From Alphaproteobacteria bacterium 46_93_T64 (lineage in GTDB: Bacteria > Pseudomonadota > Alphaproteobacteria > Sneathiellales > Sneathiellaceae), in NCBI GenBank assembly GCA_002163135.1, contig MAAN01000028.1, forward strand, positions 1 through 32,390: a stretch of 32,390 nucleotides of DNA, in the 5' to 3' direction. The translations under genes and the position numbers were made by a program. Of this stretch, positions 1-8,800 are shown piece after piece (the stretch's first letter is position 1; each line of letters opens with the position of its first letter). The notes under the pieces were generated by a model that made no database searches, had not been told where the DNA came from, and saw only the letters and a program-made list of their open reading frames with translations.

Positions 1-1886
1 TCATGTACGGCGGTGCTAAATCCGACAACATGTACGGCGAAGCTGGTGAGGACGTCATGTATGGCGGAACCGGCGGCGATAACATGTATGGCGGTGCTAA
101 ATCCGACGTAATGTACGGCGAAGTTGGCAAAGACAACATGTACGGCGGAACCGGCGGAGACGTCATGTACGGCGGCTCAGATTCCGATGATATGTACGGC
201 GAAGCTGGTGAAGACATCATGTATGGCGGAACCGGCGGCGATAACATGTATGGCGGAACAGGCGGAGACGTCATGTACGGCGAAGCTGGTACAGATCTGA
301 TGTACGGCGAAAGCGGCGACGACACCCTGTACGGCGGTGACGATGCAGACGTCATGTATGGCGGCGCTGGCAATGACGAAATGCACGGCGAGGAAGGTAC
401 TGACCTGATGTATGGCGGTACTGGCAGCGTTGACGTCATGTACGGCGGAACTGAAGCCGATATGATGTTCGGTGATAGCGGCCAGGGCGGTGAAATCGGT
501 GACGATGACATCATGTATGGCGGTGCCGGTAATGATGACATGCTGGGTGAAGGTGGCGCCGACTTGATGTATGGCGGTTCAGGCTATGACGAAATGTCAG
601 GCGGTTTCGCTGACGACACCATGTCAGGTGGTGCTGGTAACGACTTTATGATTGGTGATAGCTGGTCTGATGGTCCGGAGGGCGATCCGACTGTCGGTGG
701 TGACGACGTTATGTACGGTGGCGCTGACAGCGATGACATGTTCGGTCAAGGCGGTGATGACTTAATGTACGGCGGTTCAGGCCATGACGAATTGGCTGGT
801 GGGCATGGCAACGATGTCATGTACGGTGGCACTGGCGCAGACTATATGGATGGTGGCTCCGGCAATGACGTTATGTCCGGCGGTACTGGTCGCGATTATA
901 TGGATGGTGGCTTCGGCAACGATGTCATGGACGGCGGCGATGATGATGATGACATGTACGGCAACTTTGGCAACGATGTCATGAGTGGCGGTGCTGGTAA
1001 CGACTTCATGGTCGGTGGTCGCGAAAGCGGTCCTCCAATATTTGGTGAAGATGACGTTATGTACGGCGGTGCTGGCAATGATGTCATGATCGGTGACAAC
1101 TTGGAGCATGGTGAAGAAGGTCATCCATTCGAAGGTGGTGTCGACCTTATGTACGGCGGTGCTGGCAAAGACGAGATGTATGGTCAAGGCGGCGACGACG
1201 TAATGTACGGCGGTGCTGGTGAAGACGAAATGTCCGGTGGTTTCGGTAACGACGTCATGGACGGCGGAACCGAAGGTGACTTCATGACCGGCAGCTTCGG
1301 CAATGACACCATGCACGGCGGTGACGGTAACGATGCCATGTTTGGTGACGATCCAATGTCTGGTGGTTATGGCAACAGTTCATTTGGTCCTGCTGATGAT
1401 GTTATGTATGGCGGCGCAGGCAACGACTTGGTCGTTGGCATGGGCGGCGATGATCTCATGTACGGCGGTGCCGACCAGGACGAAATGTTCGGCGAAGATG
1501 GCAAGGACACCATGCACGGTGGCGAAGGCCATGACCTGATTGTTGGTGGCGACGGCGATGATCTTATGTACGGCGGTGCCGGCAGTGATGAAATGGTCGG
1601 CGGGGATGATCATGACGTCATGTATGGCGGGACTGGCATCGACGAAATGTTCGGTGGTTCTGGCAATGACCTGATGTTCGGTGGTGCTGATGCAGACGAG
1701 ATGGAAGGTGGTTCAGGTAATGATACCATGTTCGGTAACGATGGTACTGATGGCCTAATTGGTTCCGGTGATGTGATCGACGGTAATAGCGGTGACGATG
1801 AGATCCACGGTGAAGGTGGAAATGATACGCTTGACGGTGGTTCCGGAAATGACACCGTAAACGGCGGTGCCGGTGACGACGTTATG
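1..1886 (+). repeat. Met-type RTX nonapeptide-coding array (27-bp period)
   Basis: Tandem 27-bp units encode M-[YSHDF]-G-[GDE]-x-x-x-D-x. The RTX calcium-binding positions (G, G and D) are kept, while the inward hydrophobic position is Met in nearly all copies. The array is broken by short non-nonapeptide loops starting at about 471 (GDSGQGGEIGDDD), 654 (GDSWSDG), 1014 (GGRESG), 1092 (GDNLEHG) and 1344 (GDDPMSGG). The same loops recur at matching spacing in the paralogue. The array begins before the window. Confidence 0.9.
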
Positions 1887-4800
1887 AAATGGTCATATGG
1901 CGAAAATTCCGGTGATACCGATCATTACGACGGTGGCACAGGAGTGGATTGTCTGGAGCTTTACTTCACAGCAGCCGAGTTTGCAGCTTATGAAACAGAA
2001 ATTGCAGAATTTGCGAACCTAGTTGAAGATCACAATCACGGTATTCTGGACATTGGTGGAAGAACTCTGAACGTAGAATCAGTCACTTATGTGAAAGTCT
2101 TTGTAGACGGACACGAAGTTCCGGTTCTGCTGGATGATACGCTTGGTACTGGTGAAGATACGGATATGGCCGCTGTCAGCATTACGATTGATAACGACTT
2201 CATTCCAAACTCCGCAACAACAACCTACGACATGCCGGGCGATGTCACGTTGACAATGCCAGTCCCAGCGCCAGATCCGGCGGTTGAAACCGTACACACT
2301 GGTTGGGTGGAAACATCACTGGGTTCCAATGTTTGGGAGCTGACTATTCCGGGTTATGGCGAAGTAACGTTCGATGCAACAGATGCAGAAGATGTTCAGG
2401 TCTCTCTCGACATTAATCCAGTTGATGACGCTGCAGATGGCGACTCGGGCTTCGATCCACTTGCGGTCGGTGAACAGGCAACTGTTGTCTTTGATTACAC
2501 TGCTTCACTTGATGGATCTTCTGGATCTGAAACAGGAACAGTAACAATCGAAGTTGGCGGCGTTAATGACGATCCAACGATGGTTGATGGTATTGGGTAT
2601 GTACTTGAAGATGCGGATCCAATCCTTGTTGATCTGTCTGTTCTTGCAGATGACATCGACAATGACGATACTGGTGCTACGCTAACTTACAGCATTGTTA
2701 CTGCGCCGCTTGCGGGTCAAGGTACTGCGTCAATTATCGGCACTGATCTTCAATTCAACCCGGGCTCTGACTTCCAGGAACTGGCTGAAGAAGAAGACAC
2801 AACGGTGACTGTCCAAGTTATGGCAACAGATAGCCACACTGGAACGTCTAATGTTGTCGATATCGTTATCACTGTAGTGGGAACGAATGACGCACCTGTC
2901 ATGTCAGCTTCTATCCCGAGCATCGATGATGTGTCTGAAGATGACGGATCAGTTGAAATTATGGATCTGTCAACTCTTGGCTCTGATATCGATAGTGACG
3001 ATGATGCGGCTTCTTTGTCTTACTCTATCGCTCCTGGCGGTGATCCAGCTGAAGGAACGGCATCAGTCTTAGGTTCTGTGTTGTCATTTAACCCAGGCTT
3101 AGACTTCCAAGACCTCAATGACGGGGAAACTCGTGAGGTGACGATTGAAGTATTGGCAACGGATAGTCACCTTGAGACATCTAATGTCGTGGAAGTTACC
3201 TTCCTTGTAATGGGCTCGAATGATGCCGCTGAAATAACTGGCGATATTAGTGCGACACTCGTTGAAGACGATATAGTCGTTGAAGCGGATGGTCAGCTCT
3301 ATTCAGCTGATGTTGATAACACGGACGATGCTTTCCAAGTTAATTTCGGGCCTACCTCATATGGTGAGTTCACAGTTAATGCGTCAGGTTATTGGACATA
3401 CGAGCTGGACAGTACAAAACCAGCTGTTGATGCCCTGAACGTCGGCGATGAATTGGAAGACACCTTCACTGTGAAGTCGGAAGACGGAACAGAACAGGTA
3501 ATAACCATTACAATCGAAGGTGTGAATGACGCCGCGACGATTACTGGTTCGGCTATGGGTGAGGTAACTGAAGATGAGGCTCCGGGTACAGTGAGCGGCG
3601 ATCTTCACAGTGCTGACGTCGATAACACGGACGATGCCTTCCAGGAAGTTACGACCGATACTACATCGGATGATGGATATGGAACGTATACAGTTACTGC
3701 GGCTGGTGTTTGGACATATACTCTGGATAACACTCATCCAGATGTAGATGACCTGGATGATGGCGAAGAATTAACGGATACCTTTACGGTTCTTTCCGAA
3801 GATGGAACGCCGAAGGAAGTGACCATCACAATCAATGGTGCCACAGACAATTCACCGCCGTTTGCAAACACTGACTATATCGTTACTAACCATTATTCGG
3901 CCGGTTTCTGGGTGGCGGATGCTCTTCTCACCGGTAATGATACCGATGTCGATGGTGATGCGCTTGAACTCAATGCTGTAAGAGACCATGATAATGTGGA
4001 TGCTTCGAATGACGAGCCTAATGATCGGGTTCGTGTTTGGGATGCTCATGATGAGGGGCACTTCCATTACAGAGTTACTGATGGTGACGACACTGCCGAA
4101 GGTGCCGTTTATGTTGATTACCAAGGTTCAGCCAACTTAAATGGTGGTGGTGCCGATGTTGATCAAATTCTGGTCGGTCATGGTGGCGATAACCGCATTC
4201 ACGGTGGCGGCGGTGACGATACGTTAATTGGCGGTGCAGGTGAAGACACTCTTCATGGCGATGCCGGTAATGATACCGTTTACTATGGTGATCTAAATTC
4301 AGGTGTTTATGTAGACCTAGACTATTATAGTGCCACCTGGGGGCGTGCTTCTGCAGACGGTGATATGGATTATCTAGAAAACATCGAGAATGTTATCGGA
4401 TCGCAAGGTACTGACTATATCTACGGAAGTAATGGTGCGAACCAACTCGACGGTGAAGGCGGTAATGACTATGTCGCTGGTTATGGTGGGAATGATACTC
4501 TGACCGGTGGCGATGGTAATGATACGCTAATCGGTGGCAGTGGGGATGATACCTTGATCGGTGGAGCCGGTGATGACTGGATGGATGCCAGAGATGGCGG
4601 CGGGGAAAATGATACCTACGTCTTCCTTGGTGGTGACAACGGTGAGGATACCATTAATGATTATGATATTACTGGTGGTAACCAATCCGCAATAGATCTG
4701 GATGCCTTGTTTGATGCCATGGGTCTGACGGTTGATGAACGTGATACGGCCGTTGATACAGGCTTCTCAGATAATGGAGGGCATGCGGTTCTATCTATCA

Positions 4801-4898
4801 CTGACGGATCGAATAGTATCCACATCCAATTCGATGATCAGAGCCTTGCTGACAAAGAAGACATTATTAATACGATCAATGTCGGCGACGAAAGCTAA
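1..4898 (+). CDS. Giant RTX/VCBS type I-secreted surface protein (C-terminal part, 5' truncated)
   Basis: The frame is open at the left edge, so the N-terminus lies outside the window; 1,631 residues are visible, ending at TAA. Order of modules: Met-rich RTX nonapeptide array (to about residue 628); a module starting KWSYG and containing DYDGG/LELYF-type motifs that is shared with the protein at 5867-13657; several VCBS/cadherin-like domains of about 100 aa with recurrent GVNDxP/GTNDAP and 'LYSADVDNTDDAF' motifs (residues about 720-1290); a cadherin-like stretch; a canonical Leu-type RTX array (GGSGDDTLIGG, about 1385-1535); and a C-terminal domain with IDLDALFD ending in GDES. That end matches the type I secretion C-terminal target class. 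By family knowledge such proteins are exported by an ABC transporter/MFP/TolC system and fold on Ca2+ outside the cell as adhesins or matrix proteins. Only one cysteine is visible (DCLELYF). It is very acidic. No T1SS genes are in the window. Adhesin role is inferred. Confidence 0.9.
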   Translation, partial: MYGGAKSDNMYGEAGEDVMYGGTGGDNMYGGAKSDVMYGEVGKDNMYGGTGGDVMYGGSDSDDMYGEAGEDIMYGGTGGDNMYGGTGGDVMYGEAGTDLMYGESGDDTLYGGDDADVMYGGAGNDEMHGEEGTDLMYGGTGSVDVMYGGTEADMMFGDSGQGGEIGDDDIMYGGAGNDDMLGEGGADLMYGGSGYDEMSGGFADDTMSGGAGNDFMIGDSWSDGPEGDPTVGGDDVMYGGADSDDMFGQGGDDLMYGGSGHDELAGGHGNDVMYGGTGADYMDGGSGNDVMSGGTGRDYMDGGFGNDVMDGGDDDDDMYGNFGNDVMSGGAGNDFMVGGRESGPPIFGEDDVMYGGAGNDVMIGDNLEHGEEGHPFEGGVDLMYGGAGKDEMYGQGGDDVMYGGAGEDEMSGGFGNDVMDGGTEGDFMTGSFGNDTMHGGDGNDAMFGDDPMSGGYGNSSFGPADDVMYGGAGNDLVVGMGGDDLMYGGADQDEMFGEDGKDTMHGGEGHDLIVGGDGDDLMYGGAGSDEMVGGDDHDVMYGGTGIDEMFGGSGNDLMFGGADADEMEGGSGNDTMFGNDGTDGLIGSGDVIDGNSGDDEIHGEGGNDTLDGGSGNDTVNGGAGDDVMKWSYGENSGDTDHYDGGTGVDCLELYFTAAEFAAYETEIAEFANLVEDHNHGILDIGGRTLNVESVTYVKVFVDGHEVPVLLDDTLGTGEDTDMAAVSITIDNDFIPNSATTTYDMPGDVTLTMPVPAPDPAVETVHTGWVETSLGSNVWELTIPGYGEVTFDATDAEDVQVSLDINPVDDAADGDSGFDPLAVGEQATVVFDYTASLDGSSGSETGTVTIEVGGVNDDPTMVDGIGYVLEDADPILVDLSVLADDIDNDDTGATLTYSIVTAPLAGQGTASIIGTDLQFNPGSDFQELAEEEDTTVTVQVMATDSHTGTSNVVDIVITVVGTNDAPVMSASIPSIDDVSEDDGSVEIMDLSTLGSDIDSDDDAASLSYSIAPGGDPAEGTASVLGSVLSFNPGLDFQDLNDGETREVTIEVLATDSHLETSNVVEVTFLVMGSNDAAEITGDISATLVEDDIVVEADGQLYSADVDNTDDAFQVNFGPTSYGEFTVNASGYWTYELDSTKPAVDALNVGDELEDTFTVKSEDGTEQVITITIEGVNDAATITGSAMGEVTEDEAPGTVSGDLHSADVDNTDDAFQEVTTDTTSDDGYGTYTVTAAGVWTYTLDNTHPDVDDLDDGEELTDTFTVLSEDGTPKEVTITINGATDNSPPFANTDYIVTNHYSAGFWVADALLTGNDTDVDGDALELNAVRDHDNVDASNDEPNDRVRVWDAHDEGHFHYRVTDGDDTAEGAVYVDYQGSANLNGGGADVDQILVGHGGDNRIHGGGGDDTLIGGAGEDTLHGDAGNDTVYYGDLNSGVYVDLDYYSATWGRASADGDMDYLENIENVIGSQGTDYIYGSNGANQLDGEGGNDYVAGYGGNDTLTGGDGNDTLIGGSGDDTLIGGAGDDWMDARDGGGENDTYVFLGGDNGEDTINDYDITGGNQSAIDLDALFDAMGLTVDERDTAVDTGFSDNGGHAVLSITDGSNSIHIQFDDQSLADKEDIINTINVGDES

Positions 4899-4906
4899 CC
4901 AACATT

Positions 4907-4930
4907 GAAAGTGGGCTTCGGTCCACTTTC
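4907..4930 (+). terminator. Hairpin just after the first RTX gene
   Basis: A perfect 8-bp stem (GAAAGTGG / CCACTTTC, 4907-4914 with 4923-4930) lies 8 bases after the stop codon. No T-run follows, so alone it is a weak terminator or a 3'-end stabilising hairpin. A stronger terminator follows at 4968. Confidence 0.5.
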
Positions 4931-4967
4931 ATAAATACCCGGTATTCGTTACGGGCTAAGACAAAAG

Positions 4968-5003
4968 ACAAACCCTGCCTTTACGGCGGGGTTTGTTGTT
5001 TTT
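4968..5003 (+). terminator. Rho-independent terminator of the first RTX gene
   Basis: A 12-bp stem (4968-4979 with 4985-4996, one T-G pair) with a 5-base loop is followed by TGTTTTT. This is a textbook intrinsic terminator on the + strand. Confidence 0.85.
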
Positions 5004-5138
5004 AAAACGTCTGAATTGTGGAGAGGGGAGACGCGCTGAAAGTTGGCGCGACTAAGCCTCCGCAGGAAGCGTTTCCTGAAGGCTAAGGTATCTGTACTTT
5101 ATTGTTTAGTGAGAAATACGTGGGAGGGTCTTCAAGCG

Positions 5139-5522
5139 TTAGACCGCAGTATCTGCCTTCATGCTCTTTTGCAAAAGCTTCAACGCGTTATAAAAGTTCT
5201 TTTCCCCGATAAGGCCCACAACTTCAAAAATGATATCGCGCTCTGGAACATCATCTGTCCCTAGAAAAGCAAACTGTGCGGCTTCTTGAAAGCTTTTGTA
5301 ATGGTCCGCGTGGTTTTCGGGTTCAATATACATCATTTGAACCTGCATATAGACATTGTGCAGGGGCGTTTTAATCTGATTGGGAAGCATGATGTCACGC
5401 TCTCTCATAATCGACGCGTCATTTTCCAGTGAAAAATGCATGGCCTTGCTACTGGTGTTGGTAATCACAGCACCATTAACGATTATTTTTTCCCCAGCCG
5501 GAATACGGAATTTCAATGACAT
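5139..5522 (-). CDS. flbT: FlbT-like flagellar biosynthesis regulator
   Basis: The 127-residue protein begins MSLKFRIPAGEKIIVNGAVI and continues with ENDASIMRERDIMLP and VYMQVQMMYIEPE, which is the FlbT pattern. In Caulobacter FlbT binds flagellin mRNA and destabilises it until the hook is assembled; in other alphaproteobacteria it can act positively. It is usually paired with flaF and flagellin genes. Here it stands alone, antisense between two giant RTX genes, with no flaF in the flanking sequence. It is slightly shorter at the C-terminus than many homologues (about 140-150 aa from memory). No good ribosome-binding site is visible before the ATG. Identification is from motif recognition. 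Its role in flagellin control here is inferred from the family. Confidence 0.87.
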   Translation of the reverse strand: MSLKFRIPAGEKIIVNGAVITNTSSKAMHFSLENDASIMRERDIMLPNQIKTPLHNVYMQVQMMYIEPENHADHYKSFQEAAQFAFLGTDDVPERDIIFEVVGLIGEKNFYNALKLLQKSMKADTAV

Positions 5523-5866
5523 CTAATTAAGCCCCCAGTCACACCAAAACGCGGATTTGTAACAATAATCACAACCGCACAAAAATGCGACCTTTTGTTT
5601 GATACTGTGCCGTATAGCGTACAATTTTATCTAAATTGTTTATATATTAAAAGCTGTTATGCAACTGTCTATACCTAATAAGGGGGATGAAAAGCCCATA
5701 ACAAATTTGATAAAAATGTTAATAAAAGTATCTGTCACCCATTTGAGGTATGACAAAAAGTGTTCTTCTCTCTATTTTCACTGACAATCGTATGTGTGCG
5801 AAATTAATGTGCTCAGCAATGTAGCGTGCCGCTGGTTCAATAGGCGGATAGGGAAAGAAAAATAGT
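5523..5866. other. Intergenic region between flbT and the second RTX gene
   Basis: These 344 bp hold no credible gene. The region is AT-rich in the middle (about 5620-5720) and must contain the flbT promoter on the minus strand and the promoter/leader of the RTX gene on the plus strand. A weak sigma70-like pair (TTGTTT 5595-5600, TACAAT 5620-5625, 19-bp spacing) is the best I can see for the latter; if used it gives a 5' leader of about 240 bases. The RTX start is preceded by GGGAAAG at about 5850. No recognisable riboswitch was found. Confidence 0.4.
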
Positions 5867-8800
5867 ATGGCTAAATCAGAAAACAATGTTGTAAGCGGAA
5901 CTGCAAACGGCACAACTGTCGTTGTTGAAGCGGGTCAAAACATCTTGGTCGATGTCACAAGCCCTGATCTCGTTGTATTTTCCCAAGACGGCAGTGATCT
6001 GATTATCACCTCCATTGCGGACGGTAGCAAAATCGAACTGGAAGGTTTCTTCTCGCAAGCCGCCAGTGAGCTTCCTCCTCAACTAACACTTTCCGACGGT
6101 TCTGTTATTACAGCAGCTGATGTTACCGGATTGGTCGAAGCCTTCGATCCAGGTGCAGTAGCGCCTGCGGCCGGTGGTGCTGGTGGTGCTGGTGGCGGTG
6201 GCGCCAGCTTTGACGCTTATGCAGATGACGGTATTGGTGAAGGCATTGGTATTGACGGTCTTCTGGATCCTACTGACCTCGGTTTCCCTGCCGATGCGCC
6301 GATAGAATTCCTTGTGGCCCTTCCAGGTCAACCACAATTCCTCTTAAATGAAATTGGTCTTGGCACTGATCTTTTCGGCGGTGGTGAAGAAAAAAGAGAA
6401 AGCGTTAGCGATCTTGAACAACAGATGGGTGAGCTTGGGAATGCTGCCGTAGATGCATTCCTTGAAGCAGCGTCAGGTGAACACGTTGATTTTCTAGAGC
6501 TTCGCAATAACACAAATTCAGATCAATCCACAGGCGGCAACGGCCCATCCACAGTTGGTGAAGGTGTCACAACCGTTTCCATCATTGGTCCAGACGGAGA
6601 GCCAGCCTCTTTCGATCTTCCAAGTTTGACAGTTCCATCAGGCGGACATTTGCTGATTTTGCAAGTGGAAACTGGTGATGAAGAAGCAACAGAATTTGAA
6701 ACTCTTTATCTAGTATTTGATGCGGACGGAACCATCACACAAAGCGGCCCCCTTAACGGTGCAGACGATTGGCCAATGGGCGGCGATACGACAGAGCCAC
6801 TTGGCGTGCTTGTTACTTGGACGCTTGGAGGGGATGTCGGTCAAGTTGATACATTCCTTGCAAATGGTGCACAGTTCGAGCCGATTAACCTGAACGATAA
6901 TTGGGCTGGTGTTCCTGAAGAAGCCGCGACCCTTGATATATTTGGGGATAACGCGACTTTTAACGGACAGATTTCCACACAGGAAGAAGTTAGCGATCCA
7001 ATTTTTGACGCTTACGCCCCTGTAACAATTTCAGATTTGGTTGAGGCCGGACCGCTCGGTGAAGATTTCTTCCACGACATTCCTGTAAATAACATTTTTG
7101 CCCGTGTTGATAATTTCGATTCTAACACAGCAGGCGACTGGACAACTGGCCTTACGCCAACTGCAGGTTCGGTGAATAACGTTGGCGAGGTTGCTTTTGA
7201 TGGCCCTATCAACGTTGAAAAAGATCCGTCTAACAGCAGTCAGGAAACAGCTCAGAACCTCGATGCTGCGTTCGGTGTTGCATTTGATCCAAATGTAGCG
7301 AATTCCGGTACGTCCGGTCATGTATCTGTTTCAGGCGAAGGAAATGGCTCATTCGATTGGTATAGCTTCACTGTGCTTGCCGATGGATCACGGGTCGTTT
7401 TGGATATCGATGAAGGCGCCGGAGGCGGTGCTGGCAATGACGATACAGAATTGTTCCTCTATGATGCGGATGGTGAACTCGTAAGTCAAAATGACGATAA
7501 TGGATCGGATGCAGGTTCATCTACAGGTCTGGATTCACAGATCAGCACTATATTGCCCGCGGGTGTTTATTATGTAGCTGTTGGTGAGTTCCCATCTTCT
7601 GATAGCGCCGGTCCATTTAATCCTGGCGGCGATGTTCTGGATGCTGGAGCGACCTACACATTAAATATTTCTCAAGGTCCTGACACTCTAGATCCAAATC
7701 CACAAGATCCATACAACGACGACATGAACCCGGGTCAGCCTACTGGCCCGGAAGCAACCGAAGATGAAGTTCTGGATAACAACGGCCAAAACGTCATTAT
7801 TGTTGGTGAAAATGAAGAAGAATTCCTTAATACCGAAACCGGTGCGATCGAAGGCGGGCGTGCGCAAGACTTCTTGGTCGGTGGTGCTGGCAACGACATG
7901 CTCGACGGCGGCGCGCATAACGATTACCTCGATGGCGGTGCTGGCAACGACATGCTGCACGGCAGCTCTGGCGGCGATGTTCTGATCGATGATCAAGGCA
8001 ACGACATTCTAATCGGCGGTTCTGGTACAGACGTGATTTTCGGTCGTCGCGGTGCTGGCGAAGAAATGGGCGGTGGTTACGGCAATGAAGACTTTAGACC
8101 TAAAGACTTCATGAGCGGTGGCTACGGCAACGACAGTAACGAAATCGGAAACGAAGATGGTGCGCATGAGTATGGTACTGGCGATCTTTTAATCGGTGAT
8201 GATCTGTTCGTGGGCGCTTACGGCAACGATATGATGAGCGGCGGTTATGGTAGTGAGAGTGGCTTTGGCGATCCACAAGACTATATGCGTGACATCATTG
8301 TAGCTGGCGATGGCAGCGATGTGATCTTTGGTGATAACGCTGATGTTCCTGAATTTCTTGTAGATGATATTGAGGGACTTCACTGGCAGATCTGGTCGGA
8401 AGCGGCATTTGATCCATACGGATTTGCGGATTTGATGCGCGACAACGTCCAATTCTATTATGGCGGTGCGGACCTGATCTATGGCGGTTGGGGCGACGAT
8501 GTAATCTTTGGCCAAGGTGGCGACGACTTTATTCTCGCTGGCCACGGAGACGACGCAGTAGCTGGTGGTACTGGCAATGACATCATGCGCGGTAATTCTG
8601 GTTATGACAGCCTGTATGGCGGTTACGGTAACGACATCATGTATGGCGATGCTGGCGACGACTTCATGCAAGGTAACGAAGATGATGACGTCATGTACGG
8701 CGGCACTGGCTACGACAACATGTATGGTGGTTCTGGCGAAGACTTGATGTATGGCGGCGCGCAAAGCGACGACATGTATGGCGGATCTCAGGATGATGTC

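Noticed and set aside
1-1886. CRISPR-like or non-coding tandem repeat
   Set aside because: The 27-bp periodicity is fully explained by the RTX nonapeptide code; there are no unique spacers between constant repeats.
5043-5264. Open frame of 73 codons on the + strand overlapping flbT
   Set aside because: Overlaps the well-supported flbT on the other strand, has no recognisable domain or ribosome-binding site.
5640-5740. c-di-GMP or other riboswitch in the leader of the second RTX gene
   Set aside because: I looked because of the GGGGGATGAAAAGCCC stretch, but the conserved GEMM core sequences are absent and no stable multi-helix fold is evident by eye.
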